A DNA stretch of 64,000 nucleotides from contig WPIO01000059.1 in the NCBI GenBank assembly GCA_009760855.2, forward strand, positions 2,108,001-2,172,000, read 5' to 3'. The notes beneath the pieces are model-generated. The model was not told the origin of the DNA, made no database searches, and worked only from the letters and a program-made list of their open reading frames with translations. The translations under genes and the position numbers were made by a program. Origin of the DNA: Cristatella mucedo. Its lineage: Eukaryota > Bryozoa > Phylactolaemata > Cristatellidae. Positions 59,313 to 64,000 of the stretch are shown here, piece by piece. How positions within the stretch are numbered: the stretch's first letter is position 1; every line of letters begins with the position of its first letter.

Positions 59313-59560
59313 TCATCCACTGGCCTCTACGTACCTTGCAGTGGTCACTTTTTGAATGTAGTTATAAATTAGGCATTTATGATTGATTGGAGCTTTAGAA
59401 TTTCTTTACTTTTATGCATCAAATATCCAATTTTTTTTTCTCAGTATTTATTCAGTGTCGGGGAGTCCTCAAAGGTCATATCGTTGAAGCTAGTGATCAG
59501 TGATCTTACGGTAAAACCATTCAGTGATAAATGATAGGAAGAATTGATACTCTGAAGCCG
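59313..59560. other. Unrecognised AT-rich sequence
   Basis: No motif. Confidence 0.4.
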
Positions 59561-60010
59561 CTGACATTCAACCTAAGCAAAGTCTTTGATTCTTCAATTA
59601 GGATATAGGAAGATACGAGTCAGAAAGAGTTGGCTCTACTTATGATGAGATCTGAAGCACAACCTCTGGCCAATAACATGGAGGAATTTATATTTGTATT
59701 GCTGCTTCTTACCTGGTACAATATTTTGTTTGAGGTCAACGTCACATGCAAAGTTCTACGGAAAGCATCGACTGATCTGGGACTGGAAGTTAAAGACGGC
59801 TAGAAAACCTCATAAATTACACACGCGTTCTCCGATGTGATGAGGGTTTCCATACAATATTGGCGGATGCTACTCAAATGGCTAAAGACATGGAGATTGA
59901 ACCCATGTTTTGAAAGAATCAAAAATTTGAAAAAGCTGTTTAATTAATGAAGCGCAGGATATGGCTTTAAAGGGTCTCAGGAAGACGTTATAGGTTGACT
60001 TTTTAATGCT
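59561..60010 (+). pseudogene. hAT transposase relic (ZMYM1-like group)
   Basis: The plus-strand translation reads PLANNMEEFIFVLLLLTWYN, ILFEVNVTCKVLRKASTDLG, then a frameshift to ADATQMAKDMEIEPMF. This is the block between catalytic motifs of ZMYM1/hAT-5-type transposases (S..FEF.L.L..WY.IL..VN..SK.LQ). Stops at several places; only this segment is recognised. Confidence 0.65.
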
Positions 60011-60164
60011 GGAGAATGCACTTGCGTTCGTTAGGCAAAAGAAAAATTTTGATTTTTGACAGTCTCGTGCGTCAAGGCTGCGATTAATTCACGATTTAGA
60101 AATCTTCCAGTAACAGTCCAGATTTAATCCCCAATTAAAAGTTTGTGGCAGGAATTGGAACCTG

Positions 60165-60940
60165 TAATAATAATTATTATAATAATAATGCCCTTGATAG
60201 AAAGCCCACAGAGAACTCGATCTCTTCCTAGGTGCTTTACATTTGCTAGGAAGGAAACGTGATTGAATGGTGAGTAATATCATGCTTAATAAACAGCATC
60301 TATAACATGGTTAGGAGTGATGTGCACAGGGTCAGCATGCAAGTGTGGTTAGTGGCAGCATGCACAGTATCAGCACGCATAAGCACACGAAGGACAAATC
60401 ATAGGGACCCACTACATGCTGTCCTAAATAGGCGTGCTTTTGAGTTCTTTTTAAATTTGGTGAAGTCAGTGGATGTTGCGACGCAAGTCGGGGGTGAGTT
60501 CCAGGCTTTGTGAGCATGCGAACTAAATGCACAGTCACTAAAGGATTTGAAGTTTGTACGAGGTATTGGTAAACTATTAGATTCCGTAAAGCAGGTGGTA
60601 CGACGCTTGGCCTGGCAGGGGGGAATAGATCTGAGAGATTAGTTGAAGACAATAGAATAAAATGACCTAAAAGTGAGCCACACAAGCTTGGAATCGATCC
60701 GTTGCTTGACTGGTTGCCAGTGCAGGTCGGCGAGAAGTAGTGTGATGTGGCAACTGTGAAGCTCATGACAGACAAGCCTAGCTGTAGAGTTTTGCAACAG
60801 CTGTCAGAGCCTGATTGCACATGCTAGTAGGCGAGGAAGCAGTGAGTTACAGAAGTCAAGACGAGATATCCCGAATGCATGGACCGAATTAGACGTAGTA
60901 TCTTTATCTAACCAAGCCGGCATACTACTCAAAGATGCGA
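60165..60940 (-). mobile_element. L2-A LINE, 5'-truncated
   Basis: Reverse tail TAATAATAATGCCCTTGATA, 3' UTR and full C-terminal domain (reverse of LQLLQNSTARLVCHELHSCH) up to the thumb region near 60935. Confidence 0.92.
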
Positions 60941-61544
60941 TCCTTTCACGGAATCGTAACAAGAGATTTGAACTTCTGCAGAAGGAATTGCAGAAAATCA
61001 TCACATCTGACCTACGTGATAGACGTAAATCAGGGTCAGGGTAAATGTCATAGAAGACTCCCAGCTATAATAAAAGATAGTTGAAGAGCAATGCACTAAT
61101 AAATCTTATTCTTTTTACTGCAATTTTGCACATTATACAATGCGTTGACTATGGCCGGCTTCACTTTAATTTATGCAGCTTTGCCTTTTGCGATTTATTT
61201 CTCGCTCATTTGGTAAAGCGAAGTTATAGAAAACCGGAGGTTGCACGATTTCTCACTGGTCAAGGAGAAACCTGTCTGCTCCCGTCCTGCGTTTTTAAGA
61301 CTCCATGAAGTGTTTTCGAAAGATTGGTGAGCTTCTTTTGAAAGTTTATGTGGATGCCATTGCCTATAAATTCGCGGCGAATGTTAGCATTCTACAGAAC
61401 ACGGACCAAAGTCACAACTGAACTTCTAAAACGGGATGGAATGATTCAGTCGTTCGGCAGCGTAACACCTGTGCTTATCGTTGAAGTAATAGTCTGACAT
61501 AAATCGCGCACCCGTATTCCCCCGTTGCTCACAGCGCACTTTTA
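60941..61544. other. Unrecognised sequence with a possible small secreted ORF
   Basis: A plus ORF 61081-61308 (75 codons) begins MKSNALINLILFTAILHI, which looks like a signal peptide, followed by a short Cys-containing region. No homologue is known to me and no splice or promoter support is visible. Confidence 0.25.
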
Positions 61545-61702
61545 GTCTAATAATAAAATAATTCACTTTTAAAGCGCCATAAGAGAACTTAATCTCTATT
61601 TAGGCGCTTCACATGTGCCACGGGACTCGAGCCCACGGTATCCGCCAAACCTTGGTCGGGTGCGAGCACCTTAACCACTGGACCAAACCAGCTCGGCGAA
61701 AG
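61545..61702 (-). mobile_element. SINE-L, full-length reverse copy
   Basis: LINE-type tail (TAATAATAAAATAATTCAC, AAAGCGCCATAAGAGAACTT, AATCTCTATTTAGGCGCTTC), B box GGGACTCGAGCCCACGG and A-box side GAGCACCTTAACCACTGGAC. The best example of the shared LINE tail. Confidence 0.88.
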
Positions 61703-61752
61703 CAGAACAACTTATACTGTTGTCTTTGCATCGTAGAATGCATGAAACAGAA

Positions 61753-62345
61753 ATAATAATAATAATATAATAATAATAAATAATAATAAATAATACGCTT
61801 GATATGATTGGGCGTTTTAAGAATCTCTTTTAGGCAGCTTATATTTGCTGCAAACGAAGGACGACAGAATGGTCAGTGATAGTACGCTCAAGAAACGACA
61901 AGCATAACACGGTTAGGGGTAAGATGCACACGGCAGCGTGCAAGTATGGATAGTGGCAGCATGTCCAGTGTCAGCACTCATAACCATACGAACAAAAAAA
62001 AATTCATAGGAATCCACTAAATGCTGTGGTAAACAGATGCATTTTAGTTTCCTTTTAAACGTTGTCAAGTCGGGAGTTGATCCGTGGTCAGGTCCCTAAA
62101 AAATATGAGATTTAAATGAGGCTCTGATAAATAGTTAGATTCCGAAAAGCGTGTGGTACACGATACTCAGCCTTGTGGGGCAATAAACCTCATAGGTAGG
62201 CCGAAGCCAAAGCACAGAGGGACCTACAAGTGAGTGACAGTGTCAAAGGCGATACGTTTCTTGACAGGGAGGCAGCGCAGTTCGGCAAGAGGCTGTGTGA
62301 TGTAGCAACTGTGACACTCACGACATACAAGCCTACTTGCAGAGT
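61753..62345 (-). mobile_element. L2-A LINE 3' part, diverged
   Basis: Long (TAATAATA)n tail, stem-loop remnants, 3' UTR and the C-terminal region to GCCTACTTGCAGAGTTTTGA. It is followed by an oppositely oriented 5' segment. Confidence 0.85.
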
Positions 62346-62404
62346 TTTGAAAGTAGAGTTGAGCTCCATGAAATATGCAGCTTCGTTATCAGTTTCCGGA
62401 AAGA

Positions 62405-63288
62405 GTCTCATTCAATCTACAGTGGGTGTCCACCTCCTCCTCTAAAATAACCTGTGAATCGTGAAACCTCAAGACCCTTGACATCGATGCTGTCCGTGCG
62501 AGAATATCTGCCTCACCTCTGCTGCTCAGTTTTCCCTCCGATCTGTCATCATTGGCAGATAGCTACAACACGACACTAGCTGACACGCTAGACGAGTTTG
62601 CCCCTCTGACAAAGCACACTGTGCGCCCCCCCGCCCAGACGGCCTATGGTTTACCTCAGAAATTAAACTAGCCAAGTATACTAAACGAAAGCTTGAAAAA
62701 GCATACAAAAGATCCGGACTAACTGTCCATCGACAAGCATTTGAAGACTACTGTAGGTCGTACCAAACTATCCTAGCAAAGGCCAAGTCCAGTTTTTATA
62801 AAAACATTGTTGAATCACAGATGCACAATCCAAAAATGCTGATGTCGACGACAAACCATCTCCTCAACCGCTCCCAGATTAGCTCCTTACCTGATCATCC
62901 TTGTGATGATCTAGACGATCACTTCTCTCGAGTCTGTGGGCAGAAGATAGATAAGATCAGGGAATCCATCCCTGCAATGACAACGTCCCCACTAGAATAC
63001 TGTTTCCGATTCCTGGCTGCACCTCAATGTCTACATTTAAGCAGGTCACTAGTGATCTCGTCCTGAAGTTCGCATCTCAATAAAGAAGACAACAAGTCCT
63101 CTGGACCCTATTCCCACTGTCCTGCTCCTAGGTTGCATTGATCTGCTGCTGCTATGCATAACTAACCTCATTTATATGTCATTAGCCTCAGGTCATGTCC
63201 CAGCACCTTTCAAAAAAGCTCGAGTCAGGCCACTTCTCAAGAAAGCGACACTAGACCAAGAGAACCTGAGAAACTATCGCCCAGTCTG
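62405..63288 (+). mobile_element. L2-A LINE 5' segment (endonuclease-RT linker and RT start)
   Basis: Frameshifted coding sequence for the linker (SSLADSYNTTLADTLDEFAP, then TVRPPAQTAYG) and the start of RT (VRPLLKKATLDQENLRNYRP). It stops where the next L2-A tail begins at about 63289. The first 100 bp match 59068-59165. Confidence 0.85.
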
Positions 63289-64000
63289 CCTTAATAATAT
63301 AATAATATAATAATAATAATACACTTGATAAAGCGCCCTCAGAGAACTCAATCTCTCTCTAGGCGCTTTACATTTGCTGCAAAGGGAAATGCAATTTAAT
63401 GGTGAGTAAAATCATGCTTGACAAACAAACAAAATGAATAACATGGTTAGGGGTGACATGCACAGGGTCAGCATGCAAATGTGGGTTGCGGCAGCATGCA
63501 CAGTGTCAGCACGCATAAGCACATCAAGGACGAATCACAGGGACCCACTAAATTCTGTCCTAAATAGGTGTGTTTTTTAAGTTCTTTTTAAATGTAGTCA
63601 GGTTAGGGGTTGTTCTGACGCAGGTCGGGAGGGAGTTCTAGGCTTTGGGAGCATACGAACTAAATGCACGGTCTCCAGAGGATTTAAGGTTTGTACGAGG
63701 TATTTGTAGACTGATGGATTCCGAAAAGCAGGTGGTACGATGCTTGGCCTGATGGGGTAGTATATCTGACAGATAGGCTGGAGCCATAGAATGAAGGGAC
63801 CTAAAAGTGAGCGACAAAACCTTGAAGTCAATCCGTTGCTTGACTGGTAGCCAGTGCAGGTCGGCGAGAAGTGGAGTAATGTGGCGACTGCAACGCTCAC
63901 GACAGACAAGCCTAGCTGCAGAGTTTTGCACCAGCTGCAATCGCCTGATCGCACATGCTGGTAGGCCAGTAAGCAGTGAGTTGTAGAAGTCGAGACGGGA
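63289..64000 (-). mobile_element. L2-A LINE, runs off the window
   Basis: Reverse (TAA)n tail, stem-loop, 3' UTR and the open C-terminal frame 63940-63638 ([40 protein letters not shown]). Well preserved and similar to the young copy at 15471. Confidence 0.94.

Overview
This window is animal nuclear DNA. It contains a multi-exon gene with GT-AG introns, animal-type non-LTR retrotransposons, tRNA-derived SINEs, hAT and pogo/Tigger transposon relics, and long CA, GA and CAG microsatellites. There are no operons, and no rRNA or stand-alone tRNA genes were recognised. The repeat mix and the Ala/Ser-rich coding style suggest an invertebrate, possibly a spiralian, but the species cannot be fixed from sequence alone.

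The main gene is a TBC1D10/EPI64-type Rab GTPase-activating protein on the minus strand. Seven coding exons were assembled by hand: 33351-33116, 22158-22059, 18133-18026, 11574-11287, 6907-6833, 3680-3566 and 1835-1681. Their splice phases join without a gap into 359 codons that cover the N-terminus and nearly the whole TBC domain. The arginine-finger (IxxDxxR) and glutamine-finger (xCQ) motifs are present. The C-terminal tail was not found and probably lies beyond base 1. Nearly everything else in the left half of the window sits in its introns.

The second credible gene is an intronless minus-strand ORF (48434-47409) that looks like a beta-propeller (WD40/NHL-like) protein of unknown function. 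A CpG-rich block with several perfect hairpins lies at 51.8-52.9 kb; no gene was recognised there.

The rest is a dense, nested repeat landscape. Two L2/CR1-like LINE families account for most of it. Family A ends in an AAGCGCC...GGCGCTT stem-loop followed by (ATT)n. Family B ends in GGAGATACAT-type sequence followed by short ACAT/ATAC repeats. Two tRNA-derived SINE families accompany them, and one carries a family-A-like 3' tail. Insertions are stacked LINE in LINE, LINE in LINE in LINE, SINE in LINE and SINE in SINE. Two family-A copies look identical over about 384 bp, which suggests recent activity.

DNA transposons are represented by two hAT relics, one pogo/Tigger relic, and a 187-bp element at 8469-8655 that closely matches the SPIN (Space Invaders) hAT MITE known for horizontal transfer between animal phyla. 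This last item, inserted inside an older hAT relic within an intron of the TBC gene, is the most striking observation. No previously undescribed defence-like or multi-gene system was found.
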